DNA of 64,000 bases from Lachnospiraceae bacterium. Lineage in GTDB: Bacteria; Bacillota; Clostridia; Lachnospirales; Lachnospiraceae. The stretch lies in contig SVEY01000013.1 of assembly GCA_015057165.1 (NCBI GenBank), positions 1-64,000 of the forward strand, in the 5' to 3' direction. The notes below the pieces were generated by a model. The model did no database searches and was not told where the DNA came from. It was given only the letters and a program-made list of their open reading frames with translations. Below are positions 17,791 through 27,832 of the stretch, in pieces (position 1 is the first letter of the stretch; the number at the start of each line of letters is the position of its first letter). A program made the translations under genes and the position numbers.

Positions 17791-18960
17791 CTATAATAAT
17801 AATGTCTTGTCTTCACCCATTCCAACGCAACCTGTAAGATCATATTTCTTACCAGTCTCGTCACGGATGTATCCTTCTAACTCGCCAAAAGTTATATAAT
17901 AATCAATATTAACAACTCCAGCATGCGTTATCATTGGATTTATACTATACACCTTTTGTGTCAAATTAACCATATCATATTGGTCTTTGATATAAACTTC
18001 CTGATAATCCTTAAAGTCCTTCGTCTCAGGATTTCTCGAAAACTTAACAGGTGGAAGTATACTTGATGTTCCTTCCAACCACAAAATATTCTCATTATAT
18101 CTTGCCTGATCAATGGACTGATTTCTGGTTAGATTGAATGCAAGATACATATCTTCTCCATCAATATTGTATCTGCCCAGAGTTGTAACCCAATCATAAT
18201 GAGCACGCCTTGGATAATAGCCCCTATGATCATCAATTATTGCAACGGTATTCTCATTAGATACCATTTTCTCACCGTTAAATGTTAATTCTCCCTCAGC
18301 CTTGAAGAAATCCTTTTGTGAGTATAAAGGACGTGGTCTCTTCTTGTCAAATGGAATACTTGCCACACACGGATCCGATATACGTGTAAGCTCGACATCA
18401 TAGTCGATAGTCGCTTCACCTACATTTTCTTTCATAGCAGCAACTGCTGTCTTATCTTTTCTAGGAACTGTAATTAGGCACTTACCTTTATGTGAACCGG
18501 ACAGATGCGCTTTACCTTCATCAAAGGTATTAACATATTTTACAAAACTAACATCCGTCTTTGCAAAAGCAACAGATCCTTTAATTAGATTAGGTGCTAT
18601 CTGCGTGTCTTTACTCTTAAGATCAGTATCCCAACAATAAGTGGTTTTAGTTCTCTTATCATAGAACACATTTAATGTCTTGCCAAAAATCCCCATGTCA
18701 CATACAACAGCAAGAAGTATTCCATTATCAAAATGTACTTCTGTTGCCTCCCATAGGGTAAGCTTTAGTCTGTTAAATGCATTTGGCAGTGCAGTAGGTC
18801 CATTTAATTTAAGAAGTTCCATCTCTTCAAACTCTTTGTCAAATGTTCCAAATTCGCAACTACCATCTGGCCTCACCATACTCTTTGGCGTAGGTACTGC
18901 TCTTCTTGTCTCATTAATATATTTACTGTATTCTCCCCTAATTGGTTCTCTCTTAACCAT
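17791..18960 (-). CDS. DUF2804 family protein
   Basis: About 389 aa from the preferred ATG (GGGGGAGG just upstream; the track begins 25 codons earlier without a ribosome site). The family is uncharacterised. Residues are rich in W, Y and D motifs, such as DHRGYYPRRAHYDWVTT, FGTFDKEFEEME and NLTRNQSIDQARYNEN, which recalls carbohydrate-binding or lipocalin-like beta structures. No signal peptide or membrane segment is seen, so it is probably cytoplasmic. It follows the HdeD/GH2 group and precedes rfbA. Function unknown. Confidence 0.75.
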   Translation of the reverse strand: MVKREPIRGEYSKYINETRRAVPTPKSMVRPDGSCEFGTFDKEFEEMELLKLNGPTALPNAFNRLKLTLWEATEVHFDNGILLAVVCDMGIFGKTLNVFYDKRTKTTYCWDTDLKSKDTQIAPNLIKGSVAFAKTDVSFVKYVNTFDEGKAHLSGSHKGKCLITVPRKDKTAVAAMKENVGEATIDYDVELTRISDPCVASIPFDKKRPRPLYSQKDFFKAEGELTFNGEKMVSNENTVAIIDDHRGYYPRRAHYDWVTTLGRYNIDGEDMYLAFNLTRNQSIDQARYNENILWLEGTSSILPPVKFSRNPETKDFKDYQEVYIKDQYDMVNLTQKVYSINPMITHAGVVNIDYYITFGELEGYIRDETGKKYDLTGCVGMGEDKTLLL

Positions 18961-19117
18961 AAGCCTCCCCCTTTCTCTAGTAACATGTCTTGTTATTCTT
19001 ACAACTAAGACATTTGTCAAAATATTTAACCCCAAAGGATAGAATTATCCTTATACATTATTATAACACATTTTAGAGAAAATATGGCTTAAAAGGGGCA
19101 AAAGGAAAAGCACTATA

Positions 19118-19327
19118 TTATTCATCAAACTCCACAACAACATAAAAGCCTTTTTCAGTCTCTTTAATATCAACGACTTTTCCTTCTGAGCTACTAATTC
19201 TCTCGGTGATTTTGAAATTAGCAGACATTGCATAGCTTTTACCTAAAGTATAGTAATATGAATTAGGAAGCTTACTTTCTGTAATGGGAAGAACCTGCCC
19301 TTTTGTAACAAGACCTTCCCTTTCCAT
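19118..19327 (-). CDS. small conserved-looking protein of unknown function
   Basis: About 69 aa from ATG (AGAGG upstream); the track's start overlaps the stop of the HdeD gene. The sequence (GLVTKGQVLPITESKLPNSY and GKVVDIKETEKGFYVVVEFD) looks like a small beta-barrel protein. It has no signal peptide and no motif I recognise. Its tight coupling to the HdeD-type gene suggests co-expression. Confidence 0.6.
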   Translation of the reverse strand: MEREGLVTKGQVLPITESKLPNSYYYTLGKSYAMSANFKITERISSSEGKVVDIKETEKGFYVVVEFDE

Positions 19328-19347
19328 TTTAAATTCCTCTTGCCTCA

Positions 19348-19929
19348 CTACTTAATCACCTTCGATTCCACTTCTCTGTCGCCATACACATTCTTCTTAT
19401 ACTTAGAAGCACGAATAGCAACGATTATAGTAGTTATTGCATCTAGAATCAGCATAACTCCAACAACAATTGATACTGCTGTGAACGCACCAAAGGAGCA
19501 GAAGATACAATAGAATCCAAAAACAACACTAAAAATACCAACAATCAGCATTAGCCACCATGTTTTTATTCCCATTGACTTAACGGTAAATGCAGAAATG
19601 ATACTTTGAATACCATGAACAGCAAGCATAACTCCTACTGCAATATATACTATTACTGCAAATTTCAAAGGATTAACAATAATCCATATACCTATTGCTC
19701 CAAGAAGTATTGCCAGAATGATTGCAGGTACCGATAACCCCATTCTATTTGCTATTGCTCCTATAAGCATAAATATTGCAAAAATAAGAACTATAATACC
19801 TACAATAACAGATATAACTGATCCTGACTCTACTGGGAACACCATAAATAGTATACCCATAATAAGAGACATTATTGCCGATATGTAAATATCAAACCTT
19901 ATTGCTTTCATTGTTTCTTTCATCCTCAT
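19348..19929 (-). CDS. HdeD/DUF308 family membrane protein
   Basis: 193 aa with six evenly spaced hydrophobic segments and the Gly/Ile-rich pattern of HdeD/DUF308 proteins (for example GIIVLIFAIFMLIGAIAN and GVMLAVHGIQSIISAFTVK). HdeD is linked to acid resistance in Escherichia coli, but most Firmicute members are uncharacterised. The C-terminal tail is charged and cytoplasmic. RBS AAAGGAG. It ends at the small 69-aa gene. Confidence 0.8.
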   Translation of the reverse strand: MRMKETMKAIRFDIYISAIMSLIMGILFMVFPVESGSVISVIVGIIVLIFAIFMLIGAIANRMGLSVPAIILAILLGAIGIWIIVNPLKFAVIVYIAVGVMLAVHGIQSIISAFTVKSMGIKTWWLMLIVGIFSVVFGFYCIFCSFGAFTAVSIVVGVMLILDAITTIIVAIRASKYKKNVYGDREVESKVIK

Positions 19930-19951
19930 TATCTCCTTTTATTAATAGATT

Positions 19952-21703
19952 TTATGACAACTTACTGATTTCTTCATCTATTCGTTTTCTAATCTCAAGC
20001 ATCTTTTTTCGAATCACTTTTCTTCTCTTCCTATCATATGTATAGAGACCATTTATTTCATTTTCAACATCAGATAGTTGCGTGTAAATACAACCGCACA
20101 TACCTTCCTCTATGACAGGATATACCATTTCTTCGTACATCTCACATATCTTATATGTAAGCGCATTTTCATTTGGGCAGGCACCATAGCCATAACTTGT
20201 ACCCTCGCTTATGTGACCTTCTACTACGTACAAGAAGCCACCACACTCTGACAAAAATAATGGCTTATCAACAACATGTAATTCTTTACTTTTAAAATAC
20301 ACATGTCTGCTGTCAAAATCACTCTTCTTCTGATGAAACCAACCCGAGGTAGAATCATATAATCTGGTAGGATCTTCCTTAGTAAGAATATCATAGAGTT
20401 TATCTGCCTCGAACTGTCCCCAGCCCTCATTGAAAATGGTATAACACAGAATACTTGGATAATTATAAAGCTCTTTTATTGTATCTTTACAATGAGTTAT
20501 AAAGAAATCTTTTCGCTCTCTATCCTTATTCTTTCTCAAATCATCTCTTCTATATTTTCCACCAAATGTTGGAAGTATTGTATCACCCACATAGTGATAC
20601 TTACCTGAGTTAACCATATCCTGGACAACATACATACCAAGCCTGTCACAGGAATAATAGAACTGCGCCGCCTCAATCTTAATATGCTTTCTAAGAGTGT
20701 TAAAACCAAGCTTCTTCATCCTGAGAATATCTCTGTCATATTCCATATAATCAGGAGGAGTCATATTCCCATCAACATAATACCCTTGGTCTAATACACC
20801 ATGCAGAAACGCTGGCTTATCGTTTATACAAAGCCTTTGCACACCATCTGTATTCATAATACATATATTTCTGAATGATATATAAGTATATATTGAATCG
20901 TCTTTGTATGTGATTTTCACAGGATAAAGAGTAGGGGAATGTTCATCCCAAAGCTTTAGTTCATATGGTTCATTAAGATAATCTGATATTACATCTTCAT
21001 CAATGACAACATCTCCCTCTGACTCTTTAGAATAGATTAAACGATCTTCTTGTATATAACTATACAAATCGTACTCTTTTGGCTTAAGTACTACTCCTTC
21101 ATATACTTTATATGTAACTTTGTCATTTTCATTTTTGTTAGTTTCACCATGGCTTACAGAAGAATTGATGTCTACACTAATTCTTACGAAAATATCATTT
21201 GGCGTTATTTTAACATCACTTATATACTCTTTAGATACTACTTCAAGGAATACACTTTTCCATATTCCTGATGTAGGAGTGTACCACATACTATGAGGTT
21301 TCTTGCATTGTTTGCCATAGGGATAAGTTAGATCTAATTTGTCTGTTACTTCTACAACAATCTTATTAATACCGTCTACATTTATAACATTAGTTATATC
21401 AAATTGAAATGATAAATAGCCACCTCTATGCTCCCCTAGGAGTACATCATTGACATATACCTTTGCAATCTGATCAACGGCCCCAAAATGCAGTATAAAC
21501 CTACTATTCTCATCAAACGAAAGCTCATCCACTCTAAAAGCCTTAGAATATGTAAATCTATCTGACACTTCTTTCGAATAACCACTAAGCTTACTCTGTG
21601 GTGGATAAGGCACATTTATCTCATCTCCATCAAGAAGCCATTTACCATCAAGAAGCATTATATTCTCTCTATATAGTTGTGGTCTTGGGTACTGTCTATT
21701 CAT
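19952..21703 (-). CDS. cytoplasmic GH2 family glycoside hydrolase
   Basis: 583 aa. An N-terminal jelly-roll sugar-binding domain (DGKWLLDGDEINVPYPPQSK, about residues 15-170), an immunoglobulin-like middle domain, and a C-terminal TIM barrel with the GH2 acid/base TIFNEGWGQ and nucleophile region LFLSECGGF. Members hydrolyse beta-galactosides, beta-glucuronides or beta-mannosides; the substrate cannot be set from sequence. It has no signal peptide and is shorter than LacZ. RBS AAGGAGAG. Its place in a polysaccharide biosynthesis block is unusual; it may recycle glycan fragments or simply be an insertion. Confidence 0.85.
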   Translation of the reverse strand: MNRQYPRPQLYRENIMLLDGKWLLDGDEINVPYPPQSKLSGYSKEVSDRFTYSKAFRVDELSFDENSRFILHFGAVDQIAKVYVNDVLLGEHRGGYLSFQFDITNVINVDGINKIVVEVTDKLDLTYPYGKQCKKPHSMWYTPTSGIWKSVFLEVVSKEYISDVKITPNDIFVRISVDINSSVSHGETNKNENDKVTYKVYEGVVLKPKEYDLYSYIQEDRLIYSKESEGDVVIDEDVISDYLNEPYELKLWDEHSPTLYPVKITYKDDSIYTYISFRNICIMNTDGVQRLCINDKPAFLHGVLDQGYYVDGNMTPPDYMEYDRDILRMKKLGFNTLRKHIKIEAAQFYYSCDRLGMYVVQDMVNSGKYHYVGDTILPTFGGKYRRDDLRKNKDRERKDFFITHCKDTIKELYNYPSILCYTIFNEGWGQFEADKLYDILTKEDPTRLYDSTSGWFHQKKSDFDSRHVYFKSKELHVVDKPLFLSECGGFLYVVEGHISEGTSYGYGACPNENALTYKICEMYEEMVYPVIEEGMCGCIYTQLSDVENEINGLYTYDRKRRKVIRKKMLEIRKRIDEEISKLS

Positions 21704-21715
21704 ATATTTCTCTCC

Positions 21716-23371
21716 TTATACAAATCCAAGAACACTAACGCAACTCACGTAGCTCGATATTGTTATTAAAATAATAAATAAATTATCCACATTAGGAATT
21801 CTAATTTTTTTCCAGCCACCAAACGAAAGCATCATTATTTGAAGGGTAGGTATAATGTATCTCCCCTGAAATCCCTCAACCTTTGTATCCCATGGGAAAG
21901 TCCAATATAAAAGCATTGCTAGAAAAGTAATAACAACTGGTGCTAATCCTATTAAAAAAGCAAATATTCTATTTCCCGCAGAGAAAACATAGTTTTCCTC
22001 TCTATACCTAATCATAGATAATAGAAGCAAAAGCAAATTAAAAGCGACTATTTTCTTAGTTATAAATATCCTGTAAAACCCAAGAACTCCACCCCCTAGT
22101 TGGTTAAAAATATGGGTTTTCTCGGAAATAATATAATTCTTAAGAAGTGAAAATAATCTGGATGGATTTTGAATATACTCAATAGGTGCCACCCCACTTA
22201 CGCCATTAACTTCTCTAATATTCTGAGGGACCCCCCACAAAAACGCTACAATTCGATCATATCCACCAAAGAAAACTATATATAACACAGCAAGGACAAC
22301 TATTACTGATATTACTAAAATGCTAATATATTTTTTTCTTCCTGCAAACCAATTCCTGTTTACGCAAAGGATAATAGGTAACAGAAATATTATTATATAA
22401 ACCCCTCTTTTTACATTAAGAAGACAAAAAGCACAAAACACATACATTAGTAGTTCTGTTATTGATACTCTAACAACTGGTATCTCTATATTCCATTTCC
22501 AACTACGTCTAGTACTTCTATCACCATATTTAAGAAAAAAGGCTTGAGCACATACCACCATACAACACGCAATAACAATACAATCATAAGAGAATGATGA
22601 CGCTTGTTGCAATGTTATGGGAAGAAGTGATATTACAAGTAAAACTCTCTTACCAAATGGCATCTTATTAATAGCATATGTTGTCATAGCAACATATAAT
22701 AGCATATTAAGCATTGCTCCAAAGGCATATACCCACGAAAAATTCATTCCCAGAACTCTTGCTATTGTAATTCCAACAGCAGGAAGAAAATACATATAGT
22801 ATCCATCCGACGAAGTCTTCCAAATAGCTCTTACAGTAATATCTTGAGACTTATCAATTAAGCCAAAGGAATTCATGAAACTCTCATATTGACTTGTATC
22901 TATCCTATTAGGAAAACTAGAATCCGGAAAATTCGCATCCACATATCTTGCATCTCTAATAAGTATAGTTTTCCCTGTCTCATCTGTACTAATCTGAGGA
23001 TTGTAGTCATTACCAATTATTTCATCTGATATCAGATAGGCCGTATTGAAATGTGTATGTTCATCCGGCGTCTCGAATGCAGGAATCAAAGCAATATACA
23101 CTATACCGAGAGTCAATGCAATCACAGGATATATCTTTTCTATCTTAATCTCTCTATATATCTCAAGATACCCAACAACTACTACAAGGATTCCCACAAC
23201 AATTAAAACGAACCACGAAAATACTCTAAAGCCTGTACTAGCATCCGGGTTATGTCCGAATATGCGGACACATCCAATTGCGAAACAAACAATGGCGACA
23301 GCAACAACTGCCACCATTCTAAGTAGTTTTATTTTATCTGAGTATTTATATTTTGCATATAAATAATTCAT
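21716..23371 (-). CDS. DUF2142 polytopic membrane protein
   Basis: 551 aa with about 12 membrane segments. The first external loop holds ALIPAFETPDEHTHFNTAYL and a long soluble region, matching DUF2142 proteins, which are related to GT-C membrane glycosyltransferases and occur in surface-polysaccharide loci. Acidic residues in the first loop (PDEH) would be the expected catalytic site if it is a transferase. Its start overlaps the stop of glf (TAATG), so the two are translationally coupled. It may transfer galactofuranose or a similar sugar outside the membrane; this is inference. Confidence 0.82.
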   Translation of the reverse strand: MNYLYAKYKYSDKIKLLRMVAVVAVAIVCFAIGCVRIFGHNPDASTGFRVFSWFVLIVVGILVVVVGYLEIYREIKIEKIYPVIALTLGIVYIALIPAFETPDEHTHFNTAYLISDEIIGNDYNPQISTDETGKTILIRDARYVDANFPDSSFPNRIDTSQYESFMNSFGLIDKSQDITVRAIWKTSSDGYYMYFLPAVGITIARVLGMNFSWVYAFGAMLNMLLYVAMTTYAINKMPFGKRVLLVISLLPITLQQASSFSYDCIVIACCMVVCAQAFFLKYGDRSTRRSWKWNIEIPVVRVSITELLMYVFCAFCLLNVKRGVYIIIFLLPIILCVNRNWFAGRKKYISILVISVIVVLAVLYIVFFGGYDRIVAFLWGVPQNIREVNGVSGVAPIEYIQNPSRLFSLLKNYIISEKTHIFNQLGGGVLGFYRIFITKKIVAFNLLLLLLSMIRYREENYVFSAGNRIFAFLIGLAPVVITFLAMLLYWTFPWDTKVEGFQGRYIIPTLQIMMLSFGGWKKIRIPNVDNLFIILITISSYVSCVSVLGFV

Positions 23372-24492
23372 TATTTACCAAATTCCTCTTCTACACAATC
23401 TAATGCTGCCATAAGAACTTTATCCATATCATAATACTTGTACTGTCCAAGACGGCCACCAAATATTACATTACCTTCTTTCTTAGCTTCAGCAGCATAT
23501 TTCTCATATAAAGCATTGTTCTTATCATTATTAACAGGATAATATGGTTCTACTCCAGGCTTCCACTCAGATGAGTACTCCCTAGAGATAATAGTAGTAG
23601 GCTGTGTTCCAAATTCAAAATGTTTATGCTCAATAATACGAGTATAAGGAACCTCACGTTCTGTATAATTCACAACTGCATTCCCTTGGTAATTATCAGT
23701 ATCTATCTCTTCTGTCTCAAATCTTACGGAACGATACTCTAATGGTCCGAATTTAGAATCAAAATACTCATCAATCTGACCTGTAAATAAAATTCTGTCG
23801 TATTCAACTTCTGTTCCATCTGACAATTTTCCATTCTTCTTGAGTTCAAAGAAATCCTCATTAACTCTTACATCAATTCCATCAAGCATTTTCTCAACAA
23901 TCTTAGTATATCCTCCCATAGGAATACCTTGGAATCTATCATTGAAATAATTATTATCATAAGTAAATCTCATTGGAAGTCTCTTGATGATAAATGAAGG
24001 AAGTTCAGTACATTTTCTCCCCCATTGCTTCTCTGTATATCCCTTAATAAGTTTCTCATATACATCTTTACCAGCAAGCGAAAGAGCCTGTTCCTCAAGA
24101 TTTTTTGGCTCGTCTATCTTATACTCAGCTTTTTGCTTCTCTATTATCTCTTTAGCTTCAGCAGGAGTCTTAATATTCCACATTTTGCTAAATGTATTCA
24201 TATTAAATGGCAAATTATATAATTCATCTTTATACACAGCAACTGGAGAATTAATATAATTATTAAACTCCGCAAATTGATTAATATACTCCCAAATCTT
24301 CTTATCCGAAGTATGGAAAATATGCGCTCCATATACATGAACATTTATTCCAGACTCTTCCTTCGTATACACATTTCCCGCAATATGATCTCTCTTATCA
24401 ATAACAAGACATTTCTTGTTACGTTTCTTTGCCTCATATGCAAATGTTGCTCCAAAAAGTCCTGCCCCAACAACTAGATAATCGAACTTCAT
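23371..24492 (-). CDS. glf: UDP-galactopyranose mutase
   Basis: 373 aa, typical length. An FAD-dependent enzyme that interconverts UDP-galactopyranose and UDP-galactofuranose. The N-terminal dinucleotide fold VVGAGLFGATFAYEAKKR, HVYGAHIFHTSD, and the conserved C-terminal GGRLGQYKYYDMD are clear. RBS GGAGGAAGAGG. Its presence means the surface polymer very probably contains galactofuranose. It is coupled to the DUF2142 gene. Confidence 0.96.
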   Translation of the reverse strand: MKFDYLVVGAGLFGATFAYEAKKRNKKCLVIDKRDHIAGNVYTKEESGINVHVYGAHIFHTSDKKIWEYINQFAEFNNYINSPVAVYKDELYNLPFNMNTFSKMWNIKTPAEAKEIIEKQKAEYKIDEPKNLEEQALSLAGKDVYEKLIKGYTEKQWGRKCTELPSFIIKRLPMRFTYDNNYFNDRFQGIPMGGYTKIVEKMLDGIDVRVNEDFFELKKNGKLSDGTEVEYDRILFTGQIDEYFDSKFGPLEYRSVRFETEEIDTDNYQGNAVVNYTEREVPYTRIIEHKHFEFGTQPTTIISREYSSEWKPGVEPYYPVNNDKNNALYEKYAAEAKKEGNVIFGGRLGQYKYYDMDKVLMAALDCVEEEFGK

Positions 24493-24525
24493 TCCTCTTC
24501 CTCCGTTATGTGTTTTAGTACTATT

Positions 24526-25491
24526 CTAACCTCTTTTTGTGTTACCTGTTAATATATATCTCTTTAGCTTGTTATATAAAAATGCTTCCTTATCATTCTC
24601 AGGCTTATAACGAAATCTCAGACTTTTTTTAGCATATTGTCTAAATGGAGAGTTCTTATAAGTCTGATAGTCTGTATTATCAAGCATCTTATCCATTAAA
24701 TCTAATTCCAATTTAACGATAGTCTTCTTTACTGAGTCTATCATTTCATCATCTTCAAATTGTTTTACTTTACCTAGGATTTCAAAATATCCCTTTATGG
24801 CAGTAAGAGCTCTTTCTGTTGGCTTTCCATCTTTGAACTGTAACTTTGCCGCTTCTGACTGTCCCTTAAAAAATGTATAGTGAACATAAGGAACCTGTCT
24901 TACATTCTTGCAATGGGTAAGATATTCAACCAAGAAAAGGACATCCTCATAATAATGAACTCCCTCTTCAAAGCGAATATTATACTCATCTATAATATCT
25001 CTCCTAAACATCTTGTTCCAAATATATCTAAGACTTTCATCACCAGCAAACATCCCTTTTACTACAGATTTGCCATCAAGTACCCTGAACATTTCTTCTG
25101 GTGTAGAATAAACCTTATTGCCATTTTCTATTATCTCGCATCCGCAAATTGACATATCAACTCCTTCAATAGCATTGTACAAACACCTTGTTATTTCGTC
25201 GCTTTGCAAATCATCATCATCCATAAATATCAGAAAATCGCCCTTGGCTTTCTCTATCCCTAGATTTCTTGCTGCTGATACACCTGGTGTAAACTCTTTA
25301 TAAAATCTTATCTGTCTATATTTATTCGCTTGCATACCAGCAAGAGAAGAAGAATCGTCAGAAGAATCATTTTCTACATATAAAACCTCTATATCGTCTA
25401 ATGTCTGACTCACTAGATTCTCTGAAGTTCTAATAATTCTTTCACTTGCATTATATACCGGAATGATAATTGATACTTTTGGTCTTTTCAT
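24526..25491 (-). CDS. GT2 family glycosyltransferase
   Basis: About 321 aa, starting 'VSIIIPVYNASERI' with metal-binding region FMDDDDLQS, a single GT-A domain without membrane segments. The track begins 22 codons earlier; the ATG right before KRPKVSIIIP fits the family N-terminus, though its ribosome site (AAAGGA) is 15 bases away. First gene of the minus-strand polysaccharide block; the 200-bp gap to the divergent trkH gene must contain its promoter. Donor and acceptor unknown. Confidence 0.85.
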   Translation of the reverse strand: MKRPKVSIIIPVYNASERIIRTSENLVSQTLDDIEVLYVENDSSDDSSSLAGMQANKYRQIRFYKEFTPGVSAARNLGIEKAKGDFLIFMDDDDLQSDEITRCLYNAIEGVDMSICGCEIIENGNKVYSTPEEMFRVLDGKSVVKGMFAGDESLRYIWNKMFRRDIIDEYNIRFEEGVHYYEDVLFLVEYLTHCKNVRQVPYVHYTFFKGQSEAAKLQFKDGKPTERALTAIKGYFEILGKVKQFEDDEMIDSVKKTIVKLELDLMDKMLDNTDYQTYKNSPFRQYAKKSLRFRYKPENDKEAFLYNKLKRYILTGNTKRG

Positions 25492-25696
25492 AAGACAAAT
25501 TAATTTTCCTTTCTTATTTAACTCCAAAAATACATATATTCTTTGAAATTTTATCACAATTTATAGCAATTATCAAACTGATAAATGACCGAAAAAGAGC
25601 GTAATTTACATTCATTTTTCATATTCTGCACATATTGACTAGTTATATATTCTAGGCTAAAATTCTAGTTGCACGTTTTGTCGAGAGGACTATATT

Positions 25697-27160
25697 ATGA
25701 ATTTTCGAATGATCGTCTATATTGTTGGACAAATTATCAAAATTGAAGGACTTTTATTTCTCGTTCCTACTATTACTTCAGTTTTTTATCAAGAAAGCCA
25801 GGGAATAGTCTATGGCATAATGGCGCTTTCTCTGTTTATAGTAGGAATGCTCATTACATTTAAGAAGCCAAAGAATAACATCTTCTATATAAAAGAAGGT
25901 TGCGTCGCAACTGCTCTATGTTGGATTATTCTTTCTGTACTCGGAGCAATTCCTTTTATTATCACTAAAGAAATCCCTTCATTTACAGACGCAGTCTTCG
26001 AAGTTGTGTCAGGTTTCACTACCACTGGTTCAAGCATACTTAAGGATGTGGAAGTATTATCTCACACCTCTCTTATATGGAGAAGTTTCACACACTGGGT
26101 AGGTGGAATGGGAATACTTATTTTCCTTCTTGCCGTAATACCTCTTACAGGTGGATCAAATGTTAATCTTATGAAGGCAGAATCACCTGGACCACAGGTG
26201 GACAAATCTCTCCCTCAGATAAAAGCCACAACAAGACTTCTATATATAATATATGGTGTACTTACTATTTCTGAATTTGTTCTTCTACTAATAACTGGAC
26301 TTCCTGTATTCGATTCAATCTGTATGGCATTTGGTACAGCTGGAACAGGTGGCTTTGGAATACTTAATTCTTCATGCGGTGCATATCCTATTGCCTCACA
26401 ATGGGTTATAACAATTTTCATGATGATATTTGGAGTTAATTTTAATGTATATGTTCTAATTGTTTTCAGAAGATTCAAAAATGCCTTATCTAGTGAAGAA
26501 GTTATTACATATTTCGCTATTATCGCTACATCAATAACAATTATAACTATTAATATATATAACACATGCGAAGGATTTTTTGACTCTCTGACAAAATCCT
26601 CTTTCCAGGTTGCATCAATTATTTCAACAACAGGATTCTCTACAACGGACTTTAATGAATGGCCCACGATTTGTCGAGTTGTTCTTGTTCTGCTTATGTT
26701 TACAGGCGGCTGCGCCGGTAGTACGGCAGGTGGACTTAAGACTTCAAGAATATGTATTGCCTTTAAAGTATTTGTTAGAGAGATTAATTCCTTCCTTCAT
26801 CCTAGAGAGGTAAAATCAATCAAAATTGATCACAAAATCGTTGATAAAAAGACACTTAGAAGTGTCACAATATATTTTATAACTTATACATTTTTATTTG
26901 TAATATCACTATTTCTAATTGCATTAGATGGTCACGATTTAGTGACAACATTTACATCAGTTGCTACTACTATTAACAATATAGGCCCTGGTCTTGACCT
27001 GGTAGGTCCTACTGAGAATTTCCAATTCTTTAGTACACCTTGTAAATGGGTTCTAATATTTGATATGCTAGCAGGAAGATTAGAATTATTCCCAATGCTG
27101 ATGCTATTCCACCCAAGCATATGGAGAGGAACATTTTTCAAGCATAGAAGGACATATTAA
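25697..27160 (+). CDS. trkH: potassium uptake protein TrkH/KtrB family
   Basis: 487 aa with the four-fold membrane-pore-membrane pattern and filter-like segments: VSGFTTTGSSI, TAGTGGFGIL, STTGFSTTDF and ATTINNIGPGL. It forms the membrane channel of Trk/Ktr potassium uptake, normally gated by a TrkA/KtrA ring protein that is not encoded in this window. Two to three extra N-terminal helices fit TrkH more than KtrB. The nth gene begins three bases after its stop. Confidence 0.92.
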   Translation: MNFRMIVYIVGQIIKIEGLLFLVPTITSVFYQESQGIVYGIMALSLFIVGMLITFKKPKNNIFYIKEGCVATALCWIILSVLGAIPFIITKEIPSFTDAVFEVVSGFTTTGSSILKDVEVLSHTSLIWRSFTHWVGGMGILIFLLAVIPLTGGSNVNLMKAESPGPQVDKSLPQIKATTRLLYIIYGVLTISEFVLLLITGLPVFDSICMAFGTAGTGGFGILNSSCGAYPIASQWVITIFMMIFGVNFNVYVLIVFRRFKNALSSEEVITYFAIIATSITIITINIYNTCEGFFDSLTKSSFQVASIISTTGFSTTDFNEWPTICRVVLVLLMFTGGCAGSTAGGLKTSRICIAFKVFVREINSFLHPREVKSIKIDHKIVDKKTLRSVTIYFITYTFLFVISLFLIALDGHDLVTTFTSVATTINNIGPGLDLVGPTENFQFFSTPCKWVLIFDMLAGRLELFPMLMLFHPSIWRGTFFKHRRTY

Positions 27161-27163
27161 TAA

Positions 27164-27811
27164 ATGAATAATAGTACTGACTCTACACGTGTACAACAAA
27201 TTCTCCATATTCTTGACGAGACATATGGCAGAGATTATATATGCTATCTAAACCACGAGACACCTTGGCAATTGTTAATCGCTGTTATTCTAAGCGCCCA
27301 GTGTACTGACGAAAGAGTAAATATTGTAACGAAAGATTTATTCGTAAAATATCCTTCTCTTGAAGCATTCGCAAGTGCTAATCCTAAAGAATTAGAGAAA
27401 GACATCTATTCTATAGGCTTTCACAAGAACAAATCGAAGAATATAATAGGCTGTGCTAATAAATTAATAAAAAACTACAACGGCATAGTCCCAAATACAA
27501 TGGAAGACCTTCTAACTCTTGATGGTGTTGGGAGAAAGACCGCCAATGTGATTCTCGGAAATATATATAATATTCCAAGCATTGTAGTTGATACCCACGT
27601 AAAACGAATATCAAATAGACTAGGTTTTACAAAAAACACTGATCCTACCATCATAGAAAAAGACCTCATGTCTATACTCCCCAAGGAGCACTGGATACTA
27701 TATAATATTCAAATAATTACATTTGGCAGGAATATATGCTACGCAAGAAATCCTAAGTGCGAAATATGTCCACTTAACAAATTATGTGATTCAAAAGACA
27801 AAACAATATAA
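27164..27811 (+). CDS. nth: endonuclease III (DNA glycosylase/AP lyase)
   Basis: 215 aa. Helix-hairpin-helix with catalytic Lys in LDGVGRKTANVILGN, catalytic Asp in VVDTHVKRISNRLG, and the C-terminal [4Fe-4S] cluster Cys set in CYARNPKCEICPLNKLC. It removes oxidised pyrimidines and cuts at abasic sites in base excision repair. The gene starts three bases after trkH, so it is probably in the same transcript. Confidence 0.96.
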   Translation: MNNSTDSTRVQQILHILDETYGRDYICYLNHETPWQLLIAVILSAQCTDERVNIVTKDLFVKYPSLEAFASANPKELEKDIYSIGFHKNKSKNIIGCANKLIKNYNGIVPNTMEDLLTLDGVGRKTANVILGNIYNIPSIVVDTHVKRISNRLGFTKNTDPTIIEKDLMSILPKEHWILYNIQIITFGRNICYARNPKCEICPLNKLCDSKDKTI

Positions 27812-27832
27812 ATACTTTTCAAAGGAGAATAC

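Noticed and set aside
19051-19233. 60-aa minus-strand ORF
   Set aside because: Overlaps the 69-aa gene in another frame and has no ribosome site.
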